64,000 nucleotides of DNA from Lachnospiraceae bacterium (GTDB taxonomy: Bacteria > Bacillota > Clostridia > Lachnospirales > Lachnospiraceae): contig SVEH01000006.1 of NCBI GenBank assembly GCA_015057455.1, positions 1 through 64,000 of the forward strand, written 5' to 3'. Positions within the stretch are counted from its first letter, which is position 1. Each line of letters starts with the position of its first letter. The notes beneath the pieces were generated by a model. The model was not told the origin of the DNA. It saw only the letters and a program-made list of their open reading frames with translations, and ran no database searches. Positions 18,178-28,300 of this stretch are shown here, in pieces. Made by a program: the position numbers and the translations under genes.

Positions 18178-19335
18178 CTACATTAATGAAGCCAATGCAA
18201 AGGCTTGTTCTTCTTCTGGTGTTGCCTCTCTATTATCTACCTGCCCCATTCGGTTCTGTGCCATAGACATTAATAATTCTACCTTTGCCAACTCTGATTC
18301 ATCACACATACCTTTTTCCATACCGTCTTTCACTTCTTGCATATCACCTTTGATTTCCGCTATAACCATTCTTAATTGACTTGTAGTCTTAGCTGCTGCA
18401 ATTTTCCTTGCAGTCTTCCCTACATTTACACCAATACTTCCAGAAACAGTAGTTGACTCTTCTTCTGAAGTATTCTCACTATTCTCGACCCCTGCCATTT
18501 CCTCAGGTTTAATATCTTCCTCCATCCATTTAACATAAAACCCTTTAAATCGCTCGCCAAAATGTTCCTTTAACTCTTGCTCTATTTCCTTTTGTTCTGC
18601 TAATGCTTCTTGCCTAATTCTTTCTGCATTATCAGCCATTTCTTGCAAGACAAAATTTTGATTTATCTCTACGCTTACTGACCATCCACCCCAATTACCA
18701 TTTTCATCACAAAACCAACCTTGGTTTACTATTTCTCGTCCGTTTACTGTTGCATTTTCTCGCATACGCTTTGAAAAATCAGCTAAATATTTTACATCCT
18801 CTTCATATTGCTTCTGAATATTTTCATCCGTTCCTAATTTATCTAAAAAATCTAGGTTAACAACAAAATTTATATCTATAAAATTACCATATGTCTGTCC
18901 ATAGCTTACACTTCCGACAAAAAATTTAGTACCACTAATTTCCTTTTCCAATGCTTGTATATACTCAAGTCCTGCTAATACAGAATCTGAAATTGTTTTC
19001 TCGTAACTTACGCCATCTCTATATACCGCAGTATTAGACGAAATACTTTTCTCATATTCTGCTCTGGCTTTTTCTCGAGTCTTTTCTATCAGTTCCCTCG
19101 CATTTTCTTCTGCTTCTGCACGAAGTTTTTCATTTAATTTGTCCTCTCTTTGAACATATGCAGTATGCGATACATTTCCATTATTGTCCACATGCCAATG
19201 GCTTTTTCGCTTTGTATCTCCACCTAATGAATTATAATAAGCTGCAACTGTACTTTCTGCCATTTGAATATCCGACACTCTTTGTACATTTTGATTATTT
19301 AATCCGCTATAAGTTACATTTGATGTAGCTGCCAT
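18178..19335 (-). CDS. Conserved protein of unknown function heading the LytTR-linked operon
   Basis: 385 residues, cytoplasmic by sequence. Residues 70-110 are a charged helix (KLRAEAEENARELIEKTRE), 120-215 a mixed alpha/beta part with FFVGSVSYGQTYGN and NFVVNLDFLDKL, and the last 60 residues are helical. It resembles proteins seen in Lachnospiraceae beside FlxA-like genes (possibly DUF6033), but I cannot be certain. ATGs at 19344 and 19341 fall on or against the ribosome binding site AGGAGGA; the ATG at 19335 has ideal spacing. A 9-12-9 bp direct repeat at 19440-19469 lies upstream, so control by the neighbouring LytTR regulator is likely. Confidence 0.65.
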   Translation of the reverse strand: MAATSNVTYSGLNNQNVQRVSDIQMAESTVAAYYNSLGGDTKRKSHWHVDNNGNVSHTAYVQREDKLNEKLRAEAEENARELIEKTREKARAEYEKSISSNTAVYRDGVSYEKTISDSVLAGLEYIQALEKEISGTKFFVGSVSYGQTYGNFIDINFVVNLDFLDKLGTDENIQKQYEEDVKYLADFSKRMRENATVNGREIVNQGWFCDENGNWGGWSVSVEINQNFVLQEMADNAERIRQEALAEQKEIEQELKEHFGERFKGFYVKWMEEDIKPEEMAGVENSENTSEEESTTVSGSIGVNVGKTARKIAAAKTTSQLRMVIAEIKGDMQEVKDGMEKGMCDESELAKVELLMSMAQNRMGQVDNREATPEEEQAFALASLM

Positions 19336-19439
19336 ACGCATCATCCTCCTTGATTATAATATTGAAATCCCTTTCAATATAAACGAACCTATTATGTTAT
19401 CTCTTATTTCGAAAATTAATTTTCTTACTTAATTAAATT

Positions 19440-19469
19440 GTTGTGAATCAACCTTTTTTAGTTGTGAAT
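19440..19469 (-). promoter_or_regulatory. LytTR-type operator upstream of the FliD-C/FlxA-like operon
   Basis: Two exact copies of ATTCACAAC (minus strand) start 21 bp apart, that is 9 bp, a 12-bp spacer and 9 bp. This is the geometry bound by AgrA/LytTR dimers. The same arrangement lies upstream of the regulator gene at 21728-21757. A weak CATAAT -10 follows about 44 bp downstream. Confidence 0.7.
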
Positions 19470-19481
19470 GTATAATCAGCA

Positions 19482-19532
19482 TTTATTTCACAGGTATTTA
19501 CAACTGCAAATTGTACTTTCCTGCAAAATAAT
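19482..19532. repeat. Palindromic intergenic element, copy 2
   Basis: TTTATTTCACAG...ACAA...TTGTACTTTCCTG...AATA. It shares long stretches with the element at 47091-47143 and abuts the terminator at 19533-19576. The inner stem is TACAA/TTGTA. Confidence 0.6.
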
Positions 19533-19576
19533 AAAAGACACAAATTGAACCAATATCGGAACAATTCGTGTCTTTT
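19533..19576. terminator. Terminator of the LytTR system operon
   Basis: 19533-19547 pairs with 19562-19576 with one mismatch, directly after the kinase stop codon at 19579. Confidence 0.75.
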
Positions 19577-19578
19577 AG

Positions 19579-20946
19579 CTATTCAACCATCAACATTACA
19601 ACTAATTTAAAACTATTTCCATCTTGAATTATATCAACATCTCCAAAATACTGCTGTGCTACATTACGTATATTTATGAGACCAAATCCATGATTACCTC
19701 TATCCTTTTTACTCGTCCTCGGAAGTCCTGTTTCTTCATCCAAGTTAACCTTCTTTGATATACTATTTTCTATTTCTATCATATAAGCGTTTTTCTTACG
19801 ATAAGACGCAACTTTAATATAAGATTTTTTACAATCAGCCACTCCCTCCATTGCATTAACAATAGCATTATTTAATATAACGCTTACATCAAAAGCATTA
19901 ATTTTCGTATCTGTAGGATAAATAAAATTACACCTAAAATCTATTCCATTTTCTTCTGCTTCTTGCTTATGTTGTGTTAATATAACATCTGTTACCGGAT
20001 TTCCTGTTTTTATCTCAGATACACTTTCATTCCAATGTATCTTTAACTCCCTAAGATAGTTTTCAAACTCTTCCTTTTCCCCCTTTATAAAAAGGCTTTC
20101 TAAAACAGATATGTGATTTCCCATGTCATGCTTTAAGCCACGGATGTCGCCATACAATTTTTCAACCTCACTAATATGTTTTTCCATATTGTTAATCTGT
20201 TCTGCTAGAAGTATGCTCTCTTTTTCTTCTCTCTGCTTTTCCTTCATCCTTTGGTAAAATACAATTGTAATATACATAGTTGCAAAAGATACTAACTGAT
20301 ACATAGTATACAACACTTGATACTGTGGATGAACATTCCATATATATACTTCTGTATCTTTTAAATATACATCTGAAAAGAATGTAAATGAAAAATATCC
20401 AACAAGTACAGTTGATAGTATTGCCAAAATAAGCAACAATTCTTTTCCAGACATATCTTCTCTTTTATTTACATATACCTTGTGAACCTTTTTTATTACC
20501 ACAAGCAAAAGCAGTAATACTACAGTATAATATATCATTTCAACTAATACATAAACTCCAACTTGTACCATAGGTCTTGTAAGCATATATTGTGTATTTA
20601 TAAATAAATCAAACATAATATCTCTTAAGAATAATGCAACTCCATATGCTACCCAGCGAAACAGATATAGTGATGTAGTAAGAAATACCTTCTGTTTAAT
20701 ATTTCTTCTATCAACTAGACACATAACTACAAAAACAACTATCATACCTAACAATCGTGCATATCTAATTTCATATGGCACAAAATAAAATACTAACATA
20801 GACAAGGTAAAGCTAATTCCTGCCAAATATGATTTTTTATTTGTAAATGGACGAATAAAATAATAAATCACCCAAGCTTCAATAATTAAATTTAAGACAG
20901 TCATAATAGTTGAAGCCTTATCCCAATAAACTGCTATATTTTCCAT
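19579..20946 (-). CDS. AgrC-type GHKL sensor histidine kinase
   Basis: 455 residues. Six or seven hydrophobic helices occupy residues 10-225, then a coiled coil (MEKHISEVEKLYGDIR). The H-box is DIRGLKHDMGNH with His at about 273. The ATP-binding domain has ILNNAIVNAMEG (N-box) and GNHGFGLINIRN (G-box), as in the GHKL kinases that sense peptides. The gene follows its regulator by 3 bp, with AAAGGG inside the regulator's last codons. There is no AgrB/AgrD pair nearby, so the signal is unknown. Confidence 0.9.
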   Translation of the reverse strand: MENIAVYWDKASTIMTVLNLIIEAWVIYYFIRPFTNKKSYLAGISFTLSMLVFYFVPYEIRYARLLGMIVVFVVMCLVDRRNIKQKVFLTTSLYLFRWVAYGVALFLRDIMFDLFINTQYMLTRPMVQVGVYVLVEMIYYTVVLLLLLVVIKKVHKVYVNKREDMSGKELLLILAILSTVLVGYFSFTFFSDVYLKDTEVYIWNVHPQYQVLYTMYQLVSFATMYITIVFYQRMKEKQREEKESILLAEQINNMEKHISEVEKLYGDIRGLKHDMGNHISVLESLFIKGEKEEFENYLRELKIHWNESVSEIKTGNPVTDVILTQHKQEAEENGIDFRCNFIYPTDTKINAFDVSVILNNAIVNAMEGVADCKKSYIKVASYRKKNAYMIEIENSISKKVNLDEETGLPRTSKKDRGNHGFGLINIRNVAQQYFGDVDIIQDGNSFKLVVMLMVE

Positions 20947-20949
20947 ATA

Positions 20950-21660
20950 CTACAGCCCTTTCCTCTGATTATATTTCATATATGCTTTTACAAACTCTGA
21001 ATATTTTTGCTTTGCAAGCAAGATAGTCTCTCCATTTTCTAATGTAACACTTGTTGCATCATACTTTAGAACATATCGAAAATTAACTATATAAGACCTG
21101 TGACATCTATTAAAATCAGCCCCTAAACTATTCTCTAGATCACTAAGTTTACCATAAAACTCAATATCATCATTTAATCTATGAATAATTAGTTTTCTAT
21201 TAAATACTTCAACATATAAAATCTCACGAAAATATATCTTTTGTGTCAATGTTCCTTGTTTAATTACTAAACTTGGTTCTTCTTTCATTCCTTTTACTTG
21301 AGATTCCTTTCTTTCATTTATTGCATTTTTTAATACATCAAAGAACTTTACCTGCTCTATTGGCTTTAAAAGATAATGAAATGCTCCCACATCAAATGCC
21401 TGAAACACATACTCCTCAACAGCCGTAACAAAAATAATAATAACATTATTTCCTGCTTTTCGTAATTCTCTTGCAGTTTCCATTCCATCCATTTCTTTCA
21501 TCTGTATATCCAAAAAGAGAATATCTATCTGCTCAGGATAATCAAGAACTGATTTGCCATTATCAAATAGTATAATATCTACATCTTTATATATTAAGCA
21601 AACATATCTCTCTATGCTATTTCTTATTTCTTTTTCATCATCACAAATAGCAATTCTCAT
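20950..21660 (-). CDS. LytTR-family response regulator
   Basis: 236 residues. The receiver (1-120) has D8/D9, phospho-acceptor D51 in ILFLDIQMKEMDG, and K99 in YLLKP. The LytTR DNA-binding domain (about 130-235) contains IYFREILYVEVFNRK and FNRCHRSYIVNFRYV. First gene of the two-gene operon, with TATAAT at 21692-21697. A 9-12-9 direct repeat 30 bp before that -10 suggests it activates its own promoter; the repeat pair at 19440-19469 suggests it also controls the adjacent operon. Confidence 0.93.
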   Translation of the reverse strand: MRIAICDDEKEIRNSIERYVCLIYKDVDIILFDNGKSVLDYPEQIDILFLDIQMKEMDGMETARELRKAGNNVIIIFVTAVEEYVFQAFDVGAFHYLLKPIEQVKFFDVLKNAINERKESQVKGMKEEPSLVIKQGTLTQKIYFREILYVEVFNRKLIIHRLNDDIEFYGKLSDLENSLGADFNRCHRSYIVNFRYVLKYDATSVTLENGETILLAKQKYSEFVKAYMKYNQRKGL

Positions 21661-21691
21661 AGTCTCACTTCCTTTAAAATTTGTGCATAAT

Positions 21692-21757
21692 ATTATATCT
21701 AAAAACGATTAAAAAGAAAATAAAAATGTTGTGATTTGACTTTTTTTCGTTGTGAAT
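21692..21757 (-). promoter_or_regulatory. LytTR operator and promoter of the regulator/kinase operon
   Basis: Minus strand: ATTCACAAC (21757-21749), 12 bp, AATCACAAC (21736-21728), then 30 bp to TATAAT (21697-21692). No good -35 is present, as expected for a promoter needing an activator at this position. Confidence 0.7.
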
Positions 21758-21790
21758 TGCAAAATAGAACAAATTCCTTTTGCGAAATGA

Positions 21791-21832
21791 AAAATACCCC
21801 TAAAGCTGTATTAACAACTATAAGGGTATTTT
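21791..21832. terminator. Terminator of the secreted Cys/His protein gene
   Basis: AAAATACCC (21791-21799) pairs with 21824-21832, immediately after the stop codon at 21836 on the minus strand. Confidence 0.65.
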
Positions 21833-21835
21833 CTA

Positions 21836-22885
21836 TTATTTATAACATACTAAAACACATTCACCATAACCACTTTTTTCTACATATCCATTTACATTTT
21901 TTATTTTATAAATACCTCCCATTCCCCACTTAGAAACTTGAGCATATTCTCCAATATCACTACCATCTATTAAATCTGTTCTAGCAAAATGCACTACATA
22001 ATATTCATTGCTTTCTTTTTCTTTTACACCATATACATATATAGCCTTTTTCTCTTTATATATATCCTGTTTTTCTTCACTATACGCTTCTGTTGTATAG
22101 CCCTCCCCAACAAAATAATCATTTACACACTCAACACTTGGCTTATCTGACCATGAAGATGGCCACATCCAATTACATGGACCTGTTTCTCCTAATGCAT
22201 AAGCTAAGCAATTATAATCTGTATAACCATAATCTACAAATTCAGCTTCAAGAGCTGTATTATTTATATGATAATTGCAAAATTTAATACCATATTGTCT
22301 CTTATTGCCAAAACTATCTTTGAAATTTTCATCAAATCGTGCTTTTTCACAATCCCTGCATATAATTCTTTTATAAAAATTACTAAATCTATATGGTAAT
22401 ACTACAATATCTTCATTTACAGTATTATTTTTAGTAGGCGCACTTTTTTTTATTCTTGTGTCATCTTGATTGACTGTAATTTTCTTTTCATATACATTCC
22501 AAGCATTTAAAAATTCTTTACTAGTAGACCAATCTACATTAGTCTCTTCATAGATATTAACTCCAGCTATTTCTTCCATTGCTAAAGCAATCATATAAGA
22601 ATTCAAATCACCGTCCTGCGTTTCTAAAATATTCTTCAGTTGTGGTAAAGCTTCTTTTCCTAATGTAATCAAATTCTTATATTCTTCACTATATTTTATA
22701 TAATCATATGGATTAGATGACATTACATCAGCATTCTCTTGCGAATAATCCATATTGGTACTAATACCATCAAATAAAGTTTTTTCAGTAGTTGCCGCTT
22801 TAATCCTTGTTATACTAGACACACCAACACTTACACATACTGCTGTAACTACACAGCCTATTATCATTTTCTTATTAAATTTCAT
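21836..22885 (-). CDS. Secreted protein with a C-terminal Cys/His domain (DUF7689-like)
   Basis: 349 residues. Signal peptide (1-31, ending RIKAA). The N-terminal part (about 50-115) is helical, like a HEAT-type segment (YKNLITLGKEALPQLKNIL). Four Cys are seen between 165 and 200. The C-terminal domain (about 215-349) has the pattern YNCLAYALGETGPCNWMWP, then VVHFAR and SKWG near the end. This Cys, then His, then Gly arrangement with Trp/Pro resembles DUF7689 proteins and could be a papain-like fold, but no activity is established. AAGGAAGGA precedes the ATG. Alone in its transcript. Confidence 0.6.
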   Translation of the reverse strand: MKFNKKMIIGCVVTAVCVSVGVSSITRIKAATTEKTLFDGISTNMDYSQENADVMSSNPYDYIKYSEEYKNLITLGKEALPQLKNILETQDGDLNSYMIALAMEEIAGVNIYEETNVDWSTSKEFLNAWNVYEKKITVNQDDTRIKKSAPTKNNTVNEDIVVLPYRFSNFYKRIICRDCEKARFDENFKDSFGNKRQYGIKFCNYHINNTALEAEFVDYGYTDYNCLAYALGETGPCNWMWPSSWSDKPSVECVNDYFVGEGYTTEAYSEEKQDIYKEKKAIYVYGVKEKESNEYYVVHFARTDLIDGSDIGEYAQVSKWGMGGIYKIKNVNGYVEKSGYGECVLVCYK

Positions 22886-23035
22886 ATTAATCCTTCCTTA
22901 CATTTATTTTATACTCTTACCATTACTGACCAATACGGTCATTCTAATTCTAACATAGATGATCCTAACATTAAAATTAAATAAGTATAAATAATGTGAA
23001 GAAACTTTTCAACACTTTGCTTAATCCTATATAAA

Positions 23036-23071
23036 AAGCGTAAAACCTCTATAACAAAAGGTTCTACGCTT
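23036..23071. terminator. Terminator downstream of the OmpR-type regulator
   Basis: AAGCGTA (23036-23042) plus ACCT pair with AGGT and TACGCTT (ending 23071), 13 bp after the stop codon at 23084. Confidence 0.6.
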
Positions 23072-23083
23072 CATTAGCTTTCA

Positions 23084-23773
23084 TTATTTTTTAAAGAAGT
23101 AGCCTACTCCCCACTTAGTTTGGATGTAGTTAGGCTCGCTTGGATTCTCTTCAATCTTTTCACGAAGTCTTCTTACATGAACATCAACTGTTCTAACATC
23201 ACCTGGATAATCATATCCCCATACAATGTTAAGAAGATTCTCTCTACTATAAACTTTCTCTGGATTAACAGCTAAATGCTCTAATAAATCAAATTCCTTA
23301 GCTGTTAAATTGATTTCTTTATTACCTATATGTACTCTCTTACTGTCACAATCCATTCTTAATTCTCCGTACACAATTAGGTTTTCTTTTGTTTCAGTTT
23401 CTGCTTTCTTCACGCTTCTTCTGAATATAGCTTTAATTCTTGCTTTTACTTCAAGAATGTTAAATGGTTTAGTGATATAATCATCTGCACCATATTCTAA
23501 TCCTAATATCTTATCCATATCATCACCCTTAGCTGTAAGCATGATAACTGGAACAACTGAGAATTCTCTAATCATTTGTAATACTTCAAAACCTGTTAAT
23601 TTTGGAAGCATTACGTCTAATAATATTGCATCATATTGATTTTGTTTAACTAACTCAAGTGCACTTTCTCCATCATATGCGCAATCAACTTCGTATCCGT
23701 CTTGCTCAAGACTAAACTTAATTCCTTTTACTATTAATTTCTCATCATCAACAACAAGCACTTTCTTGCCCAT
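23084..23773 (-). CDS. OmpR/PhoB-family response regulator (orphan)
   Basis: 229 residues. The receiver has D9/D10, phospho-acceptor D53 in AILLDVMLPKLTG, and K102 in YITKPFN. The winged-helix domain (about 130-229) has LTAKEFDLLEHLAVNPEKV and the recognition segment VRTVDVHVRRLREKI. It resembles WalR/PhoP-type regulators of wall and phosphate responses. No histidine kinase is adjacent, so its partner is elsewhere. It follows comEA by 13 bp and may be co-transcribed with it. GAGGTGA precedes the start. Confidence 0.9.
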   Translation of the reverse strand: MGKKVLVVDDEKLIVKGIKFSLEQDGYEVDCAYDGESALELVKQNQYDAILLDVMLPKLTGFEVLQMIREFSVVPVIMLTAKGDDMDKILGLEYGADDYITKPFNILEVKARIKAIFRRSVKKAETETKENLIVYGELRMDCDSKRVHIGNKEINLTAKEFDLLEHLAVNPEKVYSRENLLNIVWGYDYPGDVRTVDVHVRRLREKIEENPSEPNYIQTKWGVGYFFKK

Positions 23774-23786
23774 CTCTTCACCTCTT

Positions 23787-24452
23787 CTATACAGTTATAT
23801 ATTCTGATATTTTATTAAATAAACCTTCTTTAATACCAGTTATATTCATAATATCTTCTATCTTCGAAAAGCTTCCCTTCTCTGTACGATAATTAATTAT
23901 CATATCAGCCTTAGCTTCTCCAATTCCAGGTAATGTAACTAAATCTATCTTTGATGCTGTATTTATATTAACTTTATCACTATCACCAGAGTTCCCTGAA
24001 ACTAAACTTTGATTTAGTCCATCATCGCCTTCCTTAGATAATGACGTAACTTTCTCACCTATTTTAGGTATATATATCTGTTCACCATCTTGTATTAAGT
24101 TAGCTTGATTAATAGCTACACTATCAGCCTTATCAGTTAATCCGCCTGCTAATTCTATCACGTCAACTGCCCTAGAATTAGCTAATAGCTTATATACACC
24201 TGGTGTTTTTATCTCACCACATATATGAACATATATATATTCTCTACTACTAGATTTATCGTCATTCTTACTAGATTCCCTATCTTTTGATTTATCAGAT
24301 TCAATTGTTTTATCTGAATCATAGTTATCGACAGACGAATCATCTGTTTCTATCACAGCACTTTCTTGCATTACATCCTCAAGGAGAATATCATTACTAG
24401 AATTGTAATTATCTATAAAGAAAACAACCCCAGAAACTATAACAAAAAACAC
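23787..24452 (-). CDS. comEA: ComEA-type DNA-uptake protein, N-terminus interrupted by TGA
   Basis: The open part gives 221 residues from a GTG. It shows a membrane segment, an acidic Ser/Asp linker, an SLBB domain (about 70-132: YVHICGEIKTPGVYKLL) and a helix-hairpin-helix DNA-binding domain (about 155-221: VNINTASKIDLVTLPGIGEA). Family role: binds incoming DNA at the outer membrane face during competence. The natural start seems to be TTG at 24485: AAGGAGA lies seven bases before it and it gives MNKKHII, then TGA (24462-24464), then the rest of the signal helix in the same frame. So the gene is either inactivated, started late at the weak GTG, or misread. No comEC follows. Confidence 0.75.
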   Translation of the reverse strand: MFFVIVSGVVFFIDNYNSSNDILLEDVMQESAVIETDDSSVDNYDSDKTIESDKSKDRESSKNDDKSSSREYIYVHICGEIKTPGVYKLLANSRAVDVIELAGGLTDKADSVAINQANLIQDGEQIYIPKIGEKVTSLSKEGDDGLNQSLVSGNSGDSDKVNINTASKIDLVTLPGIGEAKADMIINYRTEKGSFSKIEDIMNITGIKEGLFNKISEYITV

Positions 24453-24606
24453 ACATACTACTCATATAATATGTTTTTTATTCAATATTACATCTCCTTA
24501 AATAAATTAATAACTAGTTTTTAAAAATTTATTAACGCTCCCTTATATTGTACAAAACTTTTTTAATTATTACAATAGTTAATTTGTAAATTTTAACAAT
24601 TTTTTC

Positions 24607-25038
24607 TTATGATTTGAATAAATATATTCCTACTATTGTAATTATTGTTGCAATAGCCTTTTTTATTTCAAATGGTTGCCTATCTGTACCAAACAAACCA
24701 AATAACTCTATTAAATATGCTACTATCATCTGAGATATAATTATTATCATTATCCCCTTTGCTGTGCCTAATTTTGAGATACTTGATATAACTGTCATTG
24801 TTATAAATGCACCTATTATTCCTCCAAGCAGTATATATTTGTTTTTTACATGTAATAAATCAGCAAACTGCCATTTTGATTTTGTTACAAGAAACATAAT
24901 AAAGCACATGATTAGTGCTGTAACTTGTACAAATAAATTTGAAAACCATAGATTGGTTTGTTTACTTAATCCCGTATTAAATACCCCTTGTATACTCATT
25001 AAAGCTCCTGAAATTATTGCAATTAATACACCTATCAT
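24607..25038 (-). CDS. YdcZ-family (DMT superfamily) membrane transporter
   Basis: 143 residues with five hydrophobic helices and little else, as in the short YdcZ/DUF606 members of the drug/metabolite transporter superfamily. Typical features are GALMSIQGVFNTGLSK in the first helix pair and GIIGAFITM in the middle. These short forms are thought to work as dimers; the substrate is not known. AGGAGG precedes the ATG by eight bases. It is separated from comEA by about 120 bp of A/T-rich DNA and diverges from the large membrane protein gene at 25307. Confidence 0.8.
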   Translation of the reverse strand: MIGVLIAIISGALMSIQGVFNTGLSKQTNLWFSNLFVQVTALIMCFIMFLVTKSKWQFADLLHVKNKYILLGGIIGAFITMTVISSISKLGTAKGIMIIIISQMIVAYLIELFGLFGTDRQPFEIKKAIATIITIVGIYLFKS

Positions 25039-25306
25039 GTTCTTTCCTCCTACTATATTATATTAACCAATATTATTAAATTTGTTGTAATTACTTACCC
25101 TATTATCCTAGATCTTAATATAATTATTTCTTTATTGTTTCTCATTTAAAACATTTATCTCAATATTTTAATAATATTTTTTCCAAATATTTCATATTTT
25201 ATACATTTGTGCCGATGAATTAATGTGAGAGTTTTTTCATATTCATATAGAAAGAACTTTTTAGTATGAAAATATTACAATTAACATAAATGAAAGGATG
25301 GAATTT

Positions 25307-28300
25307 ATGTCAAACCCAAATGAATCTAACGACGAAATATTAAACTTTGATTTAACTGATTCAACGGATATCAATACTATGGAAAATTCAGCTCAAATGA
25401 ATAAAGCACCTGTTACAGAAGCTTCATCCACAGTACTTCCAGAAGATGTTTTTGCTAATGATTTTGCTGGCGAACCTGTTCAAACTCAGGTTCCTGAGCA
25501 ACAAACTATAGGCGAACCTGTTCAAGCTCAAGCTCCCGAACAATTAACTCTTAACGAGCCTGTTCAAGCTTCAGTTCCTGAACAAGTATCATTAAACGAA
25601 ACTACTAGTGAGCCTGTTGCTGAACAACCTATTATTAATAAACAGCCTCAACCTACTTTAGATTTTGGTGCTGATGATTTATTCAGTTCTCCTATTGAGG
25701 CTTCTGCAGAACCTGCTCCTTCTATTTCTACAGAGCAAGTTCCTGAACAAGCAACTATTAGTGAACCTATTCAAACTCAGACTACAGAGCAAATTTCTAC
25801 TAGTGAACCAATTCAAACTCAAGCTCCTGAACAATTAACTCTTAACGAGCCTGTTCAAGCTTCAGTTCCTGAACAAGTATCATTAAACGAAACTACTAGT
25901 GAGCCTGTTGCTGAACAACCTATTATTAATGAACAGCCTCAACCTACTTTAGATTTTGGTGCTGATGATTTATTCAGTTCTCCTATTGAGGCTTCTGCAG
26001 AACCTGCTCAATCTCAGGTTCCTGAACAAAACACTTTAGTTGAAACTACTAATAAACCTATTGCCGAGCAACCTGTTATTAATGAACAGCCTCAGCCTAC
26101 TTTAGATTTTGGTCAATTAGAAGAACCTCCATTATTTTCACCTGAACCACCTATAATGGAACATTCTCCTGAACCAGAGATAACACAACCAAATCCATCA
26201 ACTATGGATATAGATATGAAACCTTTATTTAGTGATGTTCCGCCAGCTACAGAAGAGTCTTTAACTCCAGCATTTTTGGAACCTAAACTTGAGGAAACAC
26301 CTGTACAACCAGAACAGCCTCAACCACAATTGGATTTTTCTAATGTAGCGCCTAACTCTGAATCTAACAATGCAGCTTCTCCAGTTGAACAACAACTGAA
26401 TTTAGCTGCAAATCAAGACCCTGTAGTTAATTCTGAGGTACCTTTACAGCAACCGTCACCTCCTAATCCTACAGCACTTGATCAATTAGATGATTTAAAC
26501 ATTGATTCAAACGCTACTGGTGGATGGCATAAACCAACTCAAACAGAAACATCTTTAAATGAAGACAAAACATCGACTAATGCTTCATTAGAAGATGACA
26601 CTAATAATAAAGTAAAAAAAGAGAAACCTAAGAAAGTAAAAAAGGAAAAACCTTCTGGCCCACGAAAAAAATGGCCTATTGTTTTAGCTTCTGTATTTGG
26701 TGGTTTACTAATACTTGCTTTAATTATTGCATACTTAATTTTATTTAATCCAGTTACTTCAAATGCAATTTTATCAACTGTATTAAAACCAAAATTATAT
26801 TACGCAAAAATGGAATCTGATGCACTTAAGGTATTAAAAGAAGATATAAATGCTAATTTTGATAAACAATTTGCACTTGCAAAAAACACTTCCAACACAC
26901 CACTTGCAACTACTTCAACCCTTACATTAGGTGAAGGTGCATATGAATATGGTGCTTATCTTGGAAATTATGCATCATTACTTAATTCATTAAAAACAAT
27001 TACTTTAAAAAATGATTCATATGTAGATGATGATAAAATTAGCTATATAATTGAAGCTATTATTAATGAAAAACCAATTATCATGGCTAATATAATGATA
27101 GACAAAAAAAATTCATCTCTTTATGCACATGTACCAGGCATAAGTAAAAGATGGTTCAAAGCTAAATTGGATACTGAAGCTCTAGCATCTGCAGAAACAA
27201 GTTTATCACTTTCTAATGACATTACTATTACTGCAAAAGATGTTAATAACTTACTTGATACATATCTTCCAATTATTATACATTTTGCAAATGACATTAC
27301 AATTAATAAAAATTTAAATTTAGAAGTTGACAATAGTAAAATAACTGTTCGTGAAGCTATTGTTAAATTTACACCTGAAGAGTTAGGTAATATCATTGGC
27401 GGTATGCTCACACAAGCAAAAACTGATAAAACTACTTATAATATAGTTGAATCTATGGGTATATTCTCATCTAAAGCTGATTTCACTAAAGCAATAGATG
27501 GAATGATAAAATCATTAAAAGAAGCAGATTCAGATACCATGAAAGGTTTAACTATGTCTGTTTACATCGATAAAGCTGGTAAAATTATAGGACGTAAATT
27601 TGTACCAGAAGATAAAACAAATATTGAACATATAACATTTTTATCTACTGAAGATAAGAATATTACAAAATTTTCATTAGAATTAAAAACAAAAACTTCA
27701 AACATCAAATTACATGGTAACAATAAAACTACAGGTAAGAAAAATGACGGAACCATTATTTTTGATGGAACATATGCTAGTTCATCAGAGGCAACAATTG
27801 AATTTGAAGATGGTATTGAAAATTCAGACTTAACAGATGGTGCTATTGATGACAGTGCTGTTGATGGCGGTGCTGTTGGTGGCGGTGCTGTTGATGGCGG
27901 TACTGTTGGTGGCGGTGCTGTTGGTGGCGGTGCTGTTGGTGGCGGTACTATTGAAGGTGATACTGCTGGTGGTTCAAAAAAAGAAGCCGTTGATTCCGGT
28001 GCAGCAGGCCAATCAAGTGGTGCTGTAATTAATAATTTTACAGTAGATGAGATTATTGTTGGTGATACTGTTATATCAGATACAACTATTACTACAATAC
28101 CGAATACAAAAGTTACTAGTAGTCCTACATCAACTACACCAAGTACATCAACTACACCAAGTACATCAACTAAATCAAATATAACTACAAATACAGTTGA
28201 TGCTACAAAATCACCAATTACTACTATTATTAATGATACAGATGATGAAGAATTTGAAAGTATTGAAGCTGAAACAAAAATAGGATTTACTATAGAATAC

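Noticed and set aside
19345..21835. An AgrD-like peptide gene for the AgrC-type kinase
   Set aside because: I looked in both intergenic gaps and found no short ORF with a ribosome site and a Cys-containing peptide core.
24462..24464. TGA in comEA read as Trp by an altered genetic code
   Set aside because: Trp is written TGG throughout the window, and long genes contain no other in-frame TGA. A point mutation or read error is simpler.
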